In this document: piece by piece, positions 39,197 through 51,559 of the stretch | Layout of the letters: each line of letters opens with the position of its first letter | Position numbering within the stretch: position 1 is the first letter of the stretch | Source of the DNA: Aphis gossypii | Taxonomy: Eukaryota > Arthropoda > Insecta > Hemiptera > Aphididae | DNA: 64,000 bases | Direction: 5' to 3' | NCBI RefSeq assembly: GCF_020184175.1 | Contig: NC_065530.1 | Coordinates: 64,209,260 to 64,273,259, forward strand | Position numbers and translations under genes: made by a program | The notes under the pieces: model-generated | What the model was told of the DNA's origin: nothing | The model's database searches: none | The model's input: the letters and a program-made list of their open reading frames with translations, nothing else

Positions 39197-39638
39197 AAGA
39201 AATGTAAAAACCCAGAATGCGGATATTGGGTTGTTATTGTTTTCGTTATCGGCTTGATTATTAAATACATTAAAGGTAGGTATATAGATTATCGTTCTAC
39301 ACATAGCCTGCAGTACCTATACGATCAATATGCTTATAACATCGATATCGGCTATTTCAAAATTTAAGATTTACTTCAGTGGAAGTAGAGTTCATTTTCT
39401 ATGTATAAAAATATTCTGTCTGACAATATAGTCAGTTTAACTTCTGCAAATCTTAAGAAATACATGGTAGTTAATTTTTTTTTAATTTAAATTGATTTTT
39501 CAATTTTTTTTATTAATATTTTTACTAGTTCAAGTAAATTTTCATGCTTTATTTTGATTTTTTTTTAAATAAATATGCTTCTTTTTTTTTTTTAAACAAT
39601 CGTATGCTTTTTTAGTTGCTTATTATACTTTAAAATCT
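39197..39638 (+). repeat. Dispersed repeat, copy B
   Basis: Same family, strand and landmark order as 12001-12462. This copy has longer T-runs and lacks a few short segments. It is non-coding with no recognisable termini. Confidence 0.8.
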
Positions 39639-39716
39639 GAACCCGGGTGATCAGTAATATATAGGAAGTGTTTACACTGTTTATTATTTTGAATAGTTTT
39701 AACTTATTTTTGATTC

Positions 39717-39739
39717 TGTGTGTGTGTGTGTGTGTGTGT
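39717..39739. repeat. (TG)n microsatellite
   Basis: About eleven TG units, located between the dispersed repeat copy B and the T-rich repeat. Confidence 0.95.
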
Positions 39740-39764
39740 ATACCATAACGTGTCTATAATGTAA

Positions 39765-40560
39765 TAATGCATCAATTTAAGACTTCAGAAATGGTTTCCG
39801 ATGACAAAGTGAATATCCTCGGTGCATTATAGAGGTTAAAATTAAGAAGTAGTATTAAAAAAATCGGTAAAAACAATAAAAAGTAACGAAAAACGGGAAT
39901 TTTTACAAAAAAAACCAGTTTTCGACAAAATCGATTTTTTTATATAGTTGGAACTCAAAAACAAATCACTGTAAATACTTGAAATTTTCAACAAATATTT
40001 ATATTAGTGTTTTCTACACATAGTTTATTATGGGTTTTTTCGCTATTTATAGATAACTGAAGTATAAGATTTTTTTTTTTGAAATGTTGATAAAAAATTT
40101 TGGGTGTCCAAAAAAAACTTAAAAATTTAACACAAGATTTATCATAAGTTGTTCTTATTTTAGTTTAAAAAAATTAAAAATCGTTTATCACAATTTTTTT
40201 ATAAGCGTTTAAAGTTCAAACTTTTATGAAATATATCAAAATCGCGAAAATTTGCAAATTATTTTGTTGTTGAAAATATATAAAATTTTTTGTTTTCATA
40301 TCTGAGGTTAAGAAATTCAACATTAAGTTTTCTTTCAAATAGCTATAGAGAAAACTTGAAACGTCAATGCAAGAAAATAGTTTATGAGCATCTGAATTTA
40401 AGTTTTTACAAAATCACGTAACGATAACGATTTATCCTCAATCAATTTTCAATATATTTTGTTATTCAAAAAGTATAAATCGTAGATACTTGAAAATTGC
40501 ACCAGTTATTTAGATAAGCATTTTCTTTACATAATTTAATTTTTAAAATATTTCACTTCA
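39765..40560 (+). repeat. T-rich interspersed repeat, longest copy
   Basis: This is the longest member of a family also represented at 1-80 and 24180-24500. Characteristic strings are AAAAACGGGAATTTTTAC, TTTTCGACAAAATCGATTTTTTT, ACTCAAAAACAAATCACTGTAAATACTTGAAA-like and AAGTTCAAAC. The motif 'AAATACTTGAAATTTTCA' at about 39973 is echoed near 40470-40500 as GTAGATACTTGAAAATTGCA, so the element has internal repetition. I associate such sequence with aphid genomes from memory; it has no coding frame. Confidence 0.65.
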
Positions 40561-42410
40561 TATAAAGGCTATTTATAGACATTTGAAATATTCGTTTTTT
40601 TTTTTTTTAAATTAAAACAATTAATTTTTTTCAATATTATTTTTATATAATACTTATAATTTTTCAGTTTTTTTTTTTTTTAAAACAATAACGATTAAAA
40701 TTAAAAGTATAGGTATATAAAGATATAATATCTATTTTATTCGTATTACTATAATATCTATGAATTTTAATATAATTTAAATATCTTAATATTTTAAGCT
40801 TAGCACTATATTATTTTAATTATACCCTCAAACTTTTTTAAATAATATGTTATTTCATTACACTTAGGCATTATAGTATAATATAGAATTATATATAAAA
40901 ATGCTATCCATACATTGCGAATTAGCTAACTATATAATATAAGATATATAGCTATAGTGTATAACTAATATAACGTCATCATTTTACGTAACGAAATACA
41001 TATATACATAATAATATATAAAATATAAATGGATGAAATATTGCACAAGGTTTAAAATATTTTTATTTACACACGCTACAATGTCTTCCGAAGGTTTTGA
41101 CTAAAATCATTGTACACAATTAATTTATTTAGCTATTCGATTAAATTATCATGCATGCATAGCTTTACAATTGCAAACACATAAAAGAGTTAATTGGACA
41201 CGATACGATACTTTATTACTATACAGCTAGTTGTCCATGTATGTATATTTTATATATATATTTATACAAGTATATACTTATGGCTTTAAGAGTTGGTATC
41301 TATAAATTTGATCTAAACAAGGAAAATTTATGATTTTTTTAAAAGACAAAACAAAAATTGTACCTTTATACAACAAAATGTAAATTTTTTAGTATACTAC
41401 TATTTTTAGAATACACACTAATGTTTCACATTAGGTATATCATTTTAAGCACATAAATTTTCTATGAGTAATCGGCCGTTAATCAAATATCGTGGCAATA
41501 TACCATAATACCAATATGAATATTTTTATTGTGTCATTAAACATAAATTATAAATATTCGTTTAATTTCACATAAAAATGGTAGTCGGTGTTGACATTTT
41601 TTAAAACATTTTTCACAATAACTTTTTTTTTAAGTAAATTTTATTCATTTAGGTATACTTATCAGTTATCATAATGATTTATTATTATATTTTATAAGAT
41701 TTTTTGAAATTCAATCATGTAGATTTACTGCCTACTACATAATTAAATTTGAAATTTCACTCTATAAATCAATATTAATTGTGTTTGACAAAAATATTAT
41801 CTTAATGAATACTTCTCGTTAAAAAAATGTATTGTCAAATATTTAATAGTTTATAAATCAATCTATCATAAATATATTGTCATATTATATGATATTACAT
41901 AATATGATGATGCACATTTTATAATGGATGTACCACAATAATAAATACTAATTATTGTGATTGCTATAATGATGTGTACCTACCTACTGTATGAATCGCA
42001 TACATAATATTATATATGCAGTATATATGATTATTATCATTGTTTTCACAAAATCTGCATTAAATTGTAACCTTCAACATTTGATTTTTTCGGTATACTA
42101 TAATATTAGTAGAATGTCAGATAGAAGAATAATAAATATTATATACAAATATAAATTAGAAAATTCTACCATTGTTTATTATTTTTATATCATCAATCTT
42201 TGTTTGTTCAAATATTCCGGGTTCAACAATAACTCCATACACAGTAAACTATGTAATATCTACCAATAGTTTACTATTTCTATTAACAGAATATTGTAGA
42301 TTATATAAAGTAATAATAGTCTAATATTTTTTTTTCATTATACCAATATACGTAAGTATTAAGTACATTGAGATAAAACAGACTACATACCAGCCTTCCT
42401 TTTTATACTA
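40561..42410. other. Gene-free AT-rich stretch
   Basis: Extremely AT-rich. One plus frame of 92 codons (41991-42269) has an I/N/Y-rich translation and no recognisable feature. Confidence 0.6.
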
Positions 42411-42416
42411 TTCACC

Positions 42417-42883
42417 GGCTGCATCTGAGTTCTGTCCCGAGAACCTTTTTTTGTTCCAATTCCAACCCGTTTAAAAAGTAATAATAAATAAAGTGTATAA
42501 ATATTGTTGTTTTAAATGCATATAAAAATATTAAATACAGGCAATCATAATATTAATACATCTTCATAATTTAATCGTAATTAATACGAAATTGATAATT
42601 TAGTTATTCAAATAGCTAGTCAAACTGGCATACTATAATAGTCAAAACAAATTTTTTAAAAATTTGGTCTTTTTAAATTAGATTATTTGGTGCGATAATT
42701 ATTGAATTAGATGATCGACATTATTAATTTGTACATTTTATATACCTATAGACCTATAGCATAATATAAAAAGACTTAGCACAGGACAGAATTAGTATAT
42801 ATCCGTTAAAAAAAAACTAAGAATAGAACAAGTATATCTTTAAATTCGATTTTTACATGTGGGACGGAACTCGGATGCAACCC
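42417..42883. mobile_element. Degenerate inverted-repeat element
   Basis: TGCATCTGAGTTCTGTCCC on the left (42420-42438) faces its near reverse complement GGGACGGAACTCGGATGCA on the right (42861-42879), with two mismatches in 19. The interior of about 420 bp is AT-rich with no frame. The paired GC-richer ends in AT-rich DNA suggest the termini of an old non-autonomous transposon. The true outer boundaries and any target duplication are not clear. Confidence 0.55.
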
Positions 42884-45800
42884 ATTTCCAAATCTAAATC
42901 ATTTTTTTTTTTTATTATTATTAATGAGATTTTAATAGAATATTATGGTATCTAGCCAATTATGAATTAGTACATTTACACGAGATAGAAGTCTAAATCA
43001 TCATACCAATAAAAAGATTTCCTAACATTTTTTAAGTTGTTTCATCAAATTTATTGCAATTTGAAAGTTACTTTATTTTTATATTACATACTTCAAAAAT
43101 ATACTTGCTCGTGAATATAGATCAAAAAGTAAATATACTTAATATTTTGTCAGGTTTTTAATTTAAAAATGATTGAACGATGTGAACGACGACACATATA
43201 CAAGTGCAATATAAAGATATTTTATTATGGTAGTATGAATATTATATTAATATGATAGTATAATTTACTAGTATGGTACATGGGATTCTGCAATTTCGAC
43301 GACTGACGAGTCTCAGACACTTCAATACGATTTGGTCACATGGTGTGAACTATGCAGCCGCGGTCGGTTTACAAAATGATTATCGTATATTGTTTTCGTA
43401 TCGGCTATAATGTCGTACTTATGGTGCACGATTTCTCCAAAATACCTATAATATATAGTAATATGGCGTGGCGTTTGACTGGAGATTTGCAATTTCGCAC
43501 CCGTATAATTATACTTAGAATCATCATATTATCATAATATATTATAATATTATGTGTACCGACGAATAACGACGAACGTTTGAAATGTTATGTTAATTGT
43601 TAACACAATAATCATTACGTGCTTGTAATAACAGTCTTGTTGTTGTTGCATACCGCCGCGCGGTTAGCCATTATAAAAATATTTATAATAATATGTTTTA
43701 TATTATAATCATCAGTCATCACTCAATAATATTATAATGTGTATAATTTGTATTAGTATATTGTTACTTTTTTAGTCAGTAACATTCGAAAACTGTCATG
43801 TGTTATCATACAATAATACAGAATATTGACATTTATATAAAACAGGTGAGCACATCAGCATATCAAATTATTATTTACCTGTAGCGCGTCAATCATTATT
43901 CACCGTAGAATCGAATAATAAATCGTATTATCACGTATAATGCTCTCCTTTATTTTATTGTCGTTCACGTACTATACAGATTTTTAAAAACAAAAAAATA
44001 CCATTTGCAAAATCCTATCGATTTACGTACACAATAAGTATACTACCAAAACAGTATCATTTGCGTTTCATTGCCCAGCAAATAAATTAAAAAGGACAAG
44101 AGATGTGCAGCATCTACGTATAAGCGTCTAGGTCAGCACACATTATATTATACATTGTAATCAGTAATGAAACTAATAAATCGCTAAACGTTTAAGACGA
44201 GGTTTTTGGTATACAAATATTTTCGTCTAGTCAAGTTTCTTCCGGAGACGTTTGTGCAGTGTAACAAAACTAAGATTTAGGAAGTTTTTCTCTTTGTGCG
44301 TTTGTATAAGATGTGTATATAATATTTGGACAAATACACCATACACGGAGTGTTCGAAACGTCTTCGGCATAATGTATTATAATACATAATATAATTGCA
44401 ATCCATTAACTGACTGGAAAAATAAAAATTAATTGTTCAACCTTGGACAGACTGTGCGGTGTTGGTATATTTAATAATAATAATACATATATTTTGTAAA
44501 CAATAATTCATTAACTAACATTTTGTCCGATCTTTTTAATAGTTAAACACATATTTTGTTTATCTTTATTATGATGACCTCACGCGCGGGAGGGATAAAA
44601 TATATAATAATATTATAGCCATACGTGGTGTTTAAATCGTACGTATACCCATTATACTGAATGTGTATCTGCACAAAAAGAAAAAAATAATATATATTGT
44701 CGTAAAATCGTAAAAATAGCATTGGGCAATAGGCCGTAACTAATTACTGTAAGATTATTACTGAAGCTCCTACTGTATAATATGATAATATTGTAATGTA
44801 GTATATAATATTGAAGAGGTGAAAGTGTTATGGAAACATTATAAACTGTCTATAAGTAAATATAATAGTATATTTGTATAATGTTTATGTTCTATCGACC
44901 TCGCGGTGATTAGATACATATAATTTTAGCAATCGTCTTGTTTATGCCATAGGTACTCTATATCATTATAATTATAGCTGCTTATAAGGGTCTAAATTAC
45001 TTTATAGTATAGGACGATGATTTACGATTATTTATACAAACATTTAAACAGTTTAACTAATTAGTCGTTTGATAAAAAAAAAAAAAAAGATTTGATTCCG
45101 CGGTAAACCGTTCACATAACTTTGTACTTACAAAGATACCTTACTTGATATTTTTTCATCGCCCTTGTGGAAAATATAAATTATTATTTAAAACACTCGT
45201 TTTATTATAGGTATGACATAGTATACCATATATTTATTATGATTATTTTTTAAATACACTTCTAATTTAGTAATATCATGTTATAGTTGTACACTCTCAG
45301 TTTGGTGCCGGTGCCAGATATACCCAACCTCATATTTTTATATTAATAAATTACAACATAATTTATTATAGGTAGTTTAAACGATGCCGAGTCATGTTCT
45401 GCAAAAATCACGTACATCCACATGATTCGCTAGTTGATGTCGATGTTGATATTTGACTGTCGGTGTGTAAAAAACAAAAACGTAATAGTATAATATATTT
45501 TTTTAAATCATATTAATATCATTTCATCATCGTTTTGTAAAAAAGAAGAGTTCCTCGAAAAATCGATAATCGATGGTCAAAATCCGTTTTCGTGATTTAT
45601 ATGCACGCACAGTATGCAGCACGATTTCTACAGTTTATAAACGGAGCGTATATTAAATTATATATATGAAGTTTACAAATTTACGGGAAGGAAGGCGTAC
45701 TGGACTTCCATCAAACGTCAAAATAATATGCTGAACAATTACTATTTTTCATTAGGTATTTTATACTCCTTTCGTTTAAATTTACTAATATAAACTACGT

Positions 45801-46540
45801 ACATCAAAATTACATCAAATATTTTTCAGGGATTCTCTTTCGTCCACTCGACGTGGTCACCTAACCGGTGAAAAATGTTGAATACCCACCACTGCAGATG
45901 ATAGTCTCACTATACACACAGATAATCGTATAGTGAATATATAACTAGTTTTCCCGACTGACTAACGCGTTCGGCGGATTTGACCGGCAGATGAATGCCT
46001 CCCGTTACGTTTCATTCAATATAATATTATGATATAATATTTTTTTATGATATGCGCATAGGTAGTACCTATTATAATACGGTATTAAATTCATCATAAT
46101 TTATTTACGTCGATTAAAGTACGGTGAGTCATCGCGGTCGCCCCGCAGTGCAGATATTGTGCGAAATAGTACGAAGGCGCATAGATGTTTATGCGGTGAG
46201 CAAACCTTGAACTCTGTGTCTCATGAGTGCGTTCTTCGGGATTAACCTTATTCCGCGCGCGTGCAGACACGCGGCGTTATTGATAGTGTGTAATAATTAT
46301 CGTACGCGCGCGTAAAACCCGCGGCCGCCCGTAATGACGGATATTCGTACTCGGAACACACGAAGGATATTATATATAATATATAATATTAATATTATAT
46401 TGTACGAAATGTTTGTGGTGTGTGCACGTATATTATTATGGTGTAATTAATATGATAATCATTTACGATTTCGGTCTGGTCAGTTCGTCTGAAATGACGC
46501 AATGGTCTATACATTTGTTTTAGTTTTTTTCCTTTCTCGT
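42884..46540. other. Gene-free stretch with a CpG-rich patch
   Basis: No gene recognised. A 61-codon plus frame at 43352-43537 starts in a moderately CpG-rich segment and ends in ATA repeats. A patch at about 46125-46345 is CpG-rich, including a GCGGCCGC-like run at 46320-46328, and may be regulatory. Confidence 0.5.
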
Positions 46541-46543
46541 TAG

Positions 46544-46740
46544 TGTTTTACAAATCGATCGATTTCAATGGAAAAAATTGCGGCATTCCTCCCGTGGATA
46601 TACCTACCGATGATTGGGATTCGAAAACGTCATTAGAAATTCCTGTTCTCGCGTTTTTCCGCAGATTCGCGTTCGATTCGCCAGAATTAGACCGGTCGTC
46701 GTCCTATACTGTGTGGTTCACGACATTGTTGAAGGTATAA
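46544..46740 (+). other. Candidate exon with strong acceptor, unrecognised
   Basis: A good polypyrimidine tract (about 46515-46539) ends in CGTTAG at 46543. The frame that follows is open for about 64 codons, with a translation including NGKNCGIPPVDIPTDDWDS, and reaches a donor-like AAG|GTATAA at about 46735 where the open frame also stops. Acceptor, open frame and donor-like site coincide, which is unusual in this window. A second frame overlaps it (46614-46868), so stop-poor composition may explain part of this. I do not recognise the product and found no partner exon. Confidence 0.25.
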
Positions 46741-46869
46741 ACCACACACGAATAGGTGTTTCCACAACGAATGTCATCGTCGACGAAATAATTATAATAA
46801 TGGCAGCGTTTGATCGTGAAACGCCCCTGCAGTACACGATACTACAAAATGTTCACAATATAAGTTGAG

Positions 46870-48800
46870 CGAAATGTGCTTCGATGGAAGTTAAGCGTTA
46901 ATCGAGGATTGGGAGAGTCTACAATGATGGTCTCTGCACATTCGCTTCATTGTTCTGTCCTATATAAATAACTTATTTTGCCAAAATGTAATCCTCACTA
47001 TTATAATACAATATATCTATATGTTTTATAAAATATTTTTAAATGGCTGTCTGTGTGACAGTAAGTACTCGATAAATACCCAAAATATTTAACTATTCAC
47101 AGCGCATCGTTGCTATATTATACATAATATAACACGACAGCACGTGTACTCGGTCGTCGTATATTATATAATATTATCGCAACGCTGGTCAGATTTTGGC
47201 TAAATTTCTAGCGAACATACAAGACGCAGCTCTAATACATACAAGACACATTACTACAGAAACAGAACCGCACCTACTGATAAGTCTTGATTTTATGATG
47301 AATATTAATTACATTGTTTTGTAAGCGCACGACACTGGTCACTGACGATAACGCCACGTTGTGTAAGGAATTAACTCTATAATTAGTCTAATTACCTAAA
47401 ATTTACGAAAATCTACAAACATGAAATTATTTTAGGCTAGGTTATTACTATTGGTAACAATACGATGAACCCGTCACGAAAAAAAAATAAAACACAAGAC
47501 GACAAGTTTTTACTAAAATAAACGAGTCATTAATTCCGACGGTTTAAGCTCATGGATTACCTAACCAGTAACCACGTAGATGCTCCACGGTATTATGCGC
47601 GTGTATTATGGCTGTACGCGCCTAATTAGTCGAATAGTTCACAAATTATTCGCAAAGCGGTTCACTCGAACGATATAAAATATATTGTAATCGCGTACAA
47701 GCAGGTGTATGGAGTGTGTAAAAAATAATACGCGCATGCGGTGTGTCCAATAAACTCTCAATCAAAGGAGAATGAAGAGATCTGTGAACCGAAGAAATAT
47801 ATTATAAAATCATATCGTAATAGTTAATATTAGTGTGTTTACACGCAACGTGTATTACACATTTTAGCAGGTTTGATTTAATTATACATTTTACGATTTC
47901 AAGGCAAGTTTAATATTTTTTATTATTCCGTTTTGACGAGTAGTTTATGCGTATTTCAATGTTTATAATAAAGAGAGTGACGAGTGAGTATCTGACGAAA
48001 TAAATCAATCAGTTCAAAACTAATAATTGTATCGGATCACCATCGTCGTAGATTATTATGGTATATTGTTATGTACCTATACTATAAAACTTAAAAGCTT
48101 AGTTGTCAATTATATTTTAAATAAGCTCTGAGTCGAATAATTATATTACTTATAGGAAACTATAGGTATAGGTACTGAATAATTAACATTTTATTAACTA
48201 GCATAATATAGTTTAATGTGGTTTAACTTTAGTTAATATATTTTTTTAATTAACTTCATTGATCGAGATTGATCAAGAAGGCAATAATCATTTGAACGAA
48301 AATATATTATATTATAATACTGTGAATGAAAAAATAACATGAATGTAGAGAATTGTATGTAATTCATTCGAATTACTGGCGATAAACTTGTGTATATATT
48401 AAACATAATAATATAATACTTAATTCGGTACTTGAAATCACCCATAATAATAATTAATTTAGTATACAAGTTCTGCACGACATTATTATACTATTATAGC
48501 CGTAACGCATGTATATTAATACGGTAATACTTTATGTATTTTACTACACCGCTGGTTCATTAACCTTTTTCAGACGACGCGAACAAAAAAAAATTAGCAC
48601 GGTGAATCATTTTTTTCTGACAAAATTTCAATAAACCTATACAGATTATGCATACATTTTATTATTTAAAACAGACGTGTTGGAATTTTTTAATGAATTT
48701 GTTATTCAAAATAATGTATTTGTACTTGGAAATCACAGTCGATCATTTTCTCAATCATGCCCACGTGTAAATAAATAATGTATAATAAAAAATAATACGA
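46870..48800. other. Gene-free AT-rich stretch
   Basis: Nothing recognised. One minus frame of 81 codons (48233-48478) is I/Y/S-rich and lacks support. Confidence 0.55.
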
Positions 48801-48805
48801 ATTTG

Positions 48806-48851
48806 TTTTTCTAGGTATTCGTATATATATAATTATATATACCTAGAAAAA
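48806..48851. repeat. Inverted repeat with 13-bp perfect arms
   Basis: TTTTTCTAGGTAT (48806-48818) is exactly complementary to ATACCTAGAAAAA (48839-48851). The 20-bp AT-rich spacer is itself nearly palindromic, so the whole could fold as one long hairpin. It may be a tiny element or hairpin; there is no evidence of transcription. Confidence 0.75.
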
Positions 48852-48991
48852 TCATAATCATTGATCATGTGCCCAATGTAGAGTCGTTCAAAAAAAAAAA
48901 ATTATCATAAGATATGTGGATAAAATTAAAATTTAACAAAATACAACAATACCTATAGTGTTTTTAATTATGTAGGTATACATTTTTTTAA

Positions 48992-49017
48992 CTATTATTA
49001 TTATTATTATTATTATA
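48992..49017. repeat. (ATT)n microsatellite
   Basis: About eight ATT units. Confidence 0.9.
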
Positions 49018-50255
49018 AAGTTTTCCTAACAGTAACTTATTAATTGGTTACAGTTATATATATATTAAACATTAATATTTAATATATATTAAGATATTAT
49101 ATTATATTATATGTTCACTATTATAGCTGCAGTCTACATACTAATTGTTTCAAACCGACACATTATTAAAGAAGCATATTAAATATTAATATAAATGTAT
49201 AATATGCATTACTAGATACTTCAATTTTTTCTTATCAATTTAACTTGTATATATACATATAGTGCATTAAAGTATAATTTAATAAATATCAAAAATTTAA
49301 AAATTTAAATTAATATCAATCTCTAAAAAATTTGTCATCTATTCTAACTTATGATACATGTAAGTTATACTACTCAGGCTTGAGATTGAGAAGAGATGAA
49401 AAATTCGTAGAGCCTTCAATTTCCTTACACTAATCCGTATCCTCCAAACTATATAGTTACGTCGGTAATAACTAATAACATATGAATACCTATATACGAT
49501 AATTGTGTTTACATAGATATTACCATGGGGATCGTGCGATTTAAATAAATTGCAATAATCGCAATTTCCGTACAATTTCAAATATACTCATGAAGGATTT
49601 AAAAACAAAAATAAATTTATATTTTTTTAATATTATTATATTATATTTCTACTATATATTTATATTCTAACGCGAGACATGCGAAACGGTGCACCGACCG
49701 TCGATGTGGTTTTCCTTGATTGGCATGCAGTGTTTTAAAAAATAAAAATAAATATACTCAAGCAATAGGTTACGTTTTGAAACTGGCGGTGTGTATGTAT
49801 ATTTTTGTTATAACTTACATGCAACAGCCACCTATAGATAACGATTTCAATATTATTTATATTATTAGTTTCATGCATCGCGATCAGATGTGGATGAAAA
49901 TAGAATCACCGTATAATTATATAGGTACTCTGATGCAGTATTTTCACAGACAACGATTTATATTATGATTTATTATACTATATTTATGTTGTATATTAGA
50001 CGATTATTAAACTGAAATACGATCTTGGAAAATTATCCATGAGTTATTTGTAAATATGTGCTTTTGATAGACACAATATTCGTCTATCACAGTATAAACA
50101 GATAGTATGGGTATTATATATTATTATGTCGTATCAATTATAATATAGTATTTTAGTATACATAAAAACATGCAATAAAATTAATTTCACTTTTGCAGGT
50201 TGGAGATTGTGTATAAATGTTTTGATAGGAATGAGTACAATATTAATATATTAGG
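49018..50255. other. Gene-free AT-rich stretch
   Basis: Frames at 49339-49581 (minus) and 49720-49968 (plus), each about 80 codons, are unrecognised and without splice or promoter support. Confidence 0.5.
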
Positions 50256-50260
50256 CCATT

Positions 50261-50339
50261 TATTTTTAAATTTTGGGGAGGGGTATGTTTAGATACGAAA
50301 GGTCTGAAACCTCCCCCCAAAAACAAAAATTAAAAATTA
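50261..50339. repeat. Imperfect inverted repeat with G/C-rich stem
   Basis: TTTTGGGGAGGGG at about 50271-50283 faces CCTCCCCCCAAAA at 50310-50322, and the flanking A/T sequence extends the pairing. The G-run on one side and C-run on the other form a hairpin about 70 bp long. It is probably a repeat relic. Confidence 0.55.
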
Positions 50340-50439
50340 AAATAATACGACACTGATTACATGATACGAAATATGTGTGATATCTAGTACCTACCAATCA
50401 AATATTCGAACTATGCAGAGCTCAGACACATTTATTATT

Positions 50440-50950
50440 ATGCTGCAGTGCAACGATGCACACTGCACACGCACAATTTACACTCAGCCGATGATCAGCG
50501 ATCCATTGTCCACGTAGGCGCTTATGCCTATAGATATGCGTACCGAGAGCGATATAATATCAAATACAAATGTATGTGCCTACCGTACACTACCTATATA
50601 TATGTAATTATATCGTTTTTATTATTTTCTTTTTCAACGTGCCCGCAGTTTCTGATGACTACCGAACGCGAAGATCGCTGTTTGATTCCCGCAATAATAC
50701 CTAATAATACCGTGGGCACCTATGATGCGGCCGTTTCGCGCCCGCCGTGAGATAAAAAAAAAAAAAATCTAATATTACAATAATATAATAATATTTTACG
50801 CGTAGGTACGTATACGTTTACCGCGGGACTAACGACGTGTGTCGAGTACATTATAATATGAGAGTGGTGTGTGTAAAATGAGAATTCGGCGTATATACGT
50901 CGGGGACGAGGGCAGATCAGAGGTATACGCACGGAATTCGGCAAGGTCGT
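50440..50950. promoter_or_regulatory. CpG-richer patch
   Basis: GC rises through this interval, with opposing open frames at 50448-50750 (plus) and 50720-50944 (minus). A possible terminal exon is listed separately. The rest shows no specific signal. Confidence 0.2.
50649..50750 (+). other. Candidate short terminal exon, unrecognised
   Basis: A pyrimidine-rich stretch with TTATTTTCTTTTTCAACG ends in GCCCGCAG at 50648. The frame FLMTTEREDRCLIPAIIPNN and onward is open to TGA at 50748-50750, followed by an A-run. GC content is higher than the flanks. It could be a 33-codon terminal coding exon, but without a homologue or an upstream exon this is speculative. Confidence 0.18.
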
Positions 50951-51538
50951 TTGTATAATATTATATATAGATATACTTATTATCGTATACGAGCAAGCGA
51001 GTGTATGTGTAACTATTTTCTAACACCGAAAACCGCATATCTGTGTATACATATATGTTATTATATACTCGTGAATCAGTACGCTGCAACGCTCCAGAGT
51101 TTCCTGCAGGATTAATACCTATACATAATACATGAAAAAAAAATTCACGAAAATAATTGACTTCGTTTTATGATATCAACGAAGCGCAGTAACCACGAAC
51201 GAAACGCACATAAAATAATAATATATATACTCTTCCAGTGATACTCCGAGAATGATGACTTTTATTTTTTGGAGGGGCTTTAATCGTTCTCAATGTCCTG
51301 TACAGTGTTCAGACACTACAGTTATTATTAAAATGCCCGGCGGGGATTTATTGTGTATATTATTCTAGTTTCATTCGCCGTTAAACGAGCTTTTTATACG
51401 AGTACCACAGGTTTCTTAAAAAAAAGTACATAGAAATTTACGGAAAACGACTAAAATCTGATCAAGAAGACTAATTCAAATATTAAAGCCTTAGAGGGAG
51501 ACTATAGTTTAAAAATCCTAACCTTTGTTTCGACATAA

Positions 51539-51559
51539 TATATATATATATATATATAT
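51539..51559. repeat. (TA)n tract
   Basis: Ten TA units; long runs of this kind are prone to cruciform extrusion and length variation. Confidence 0.9.
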
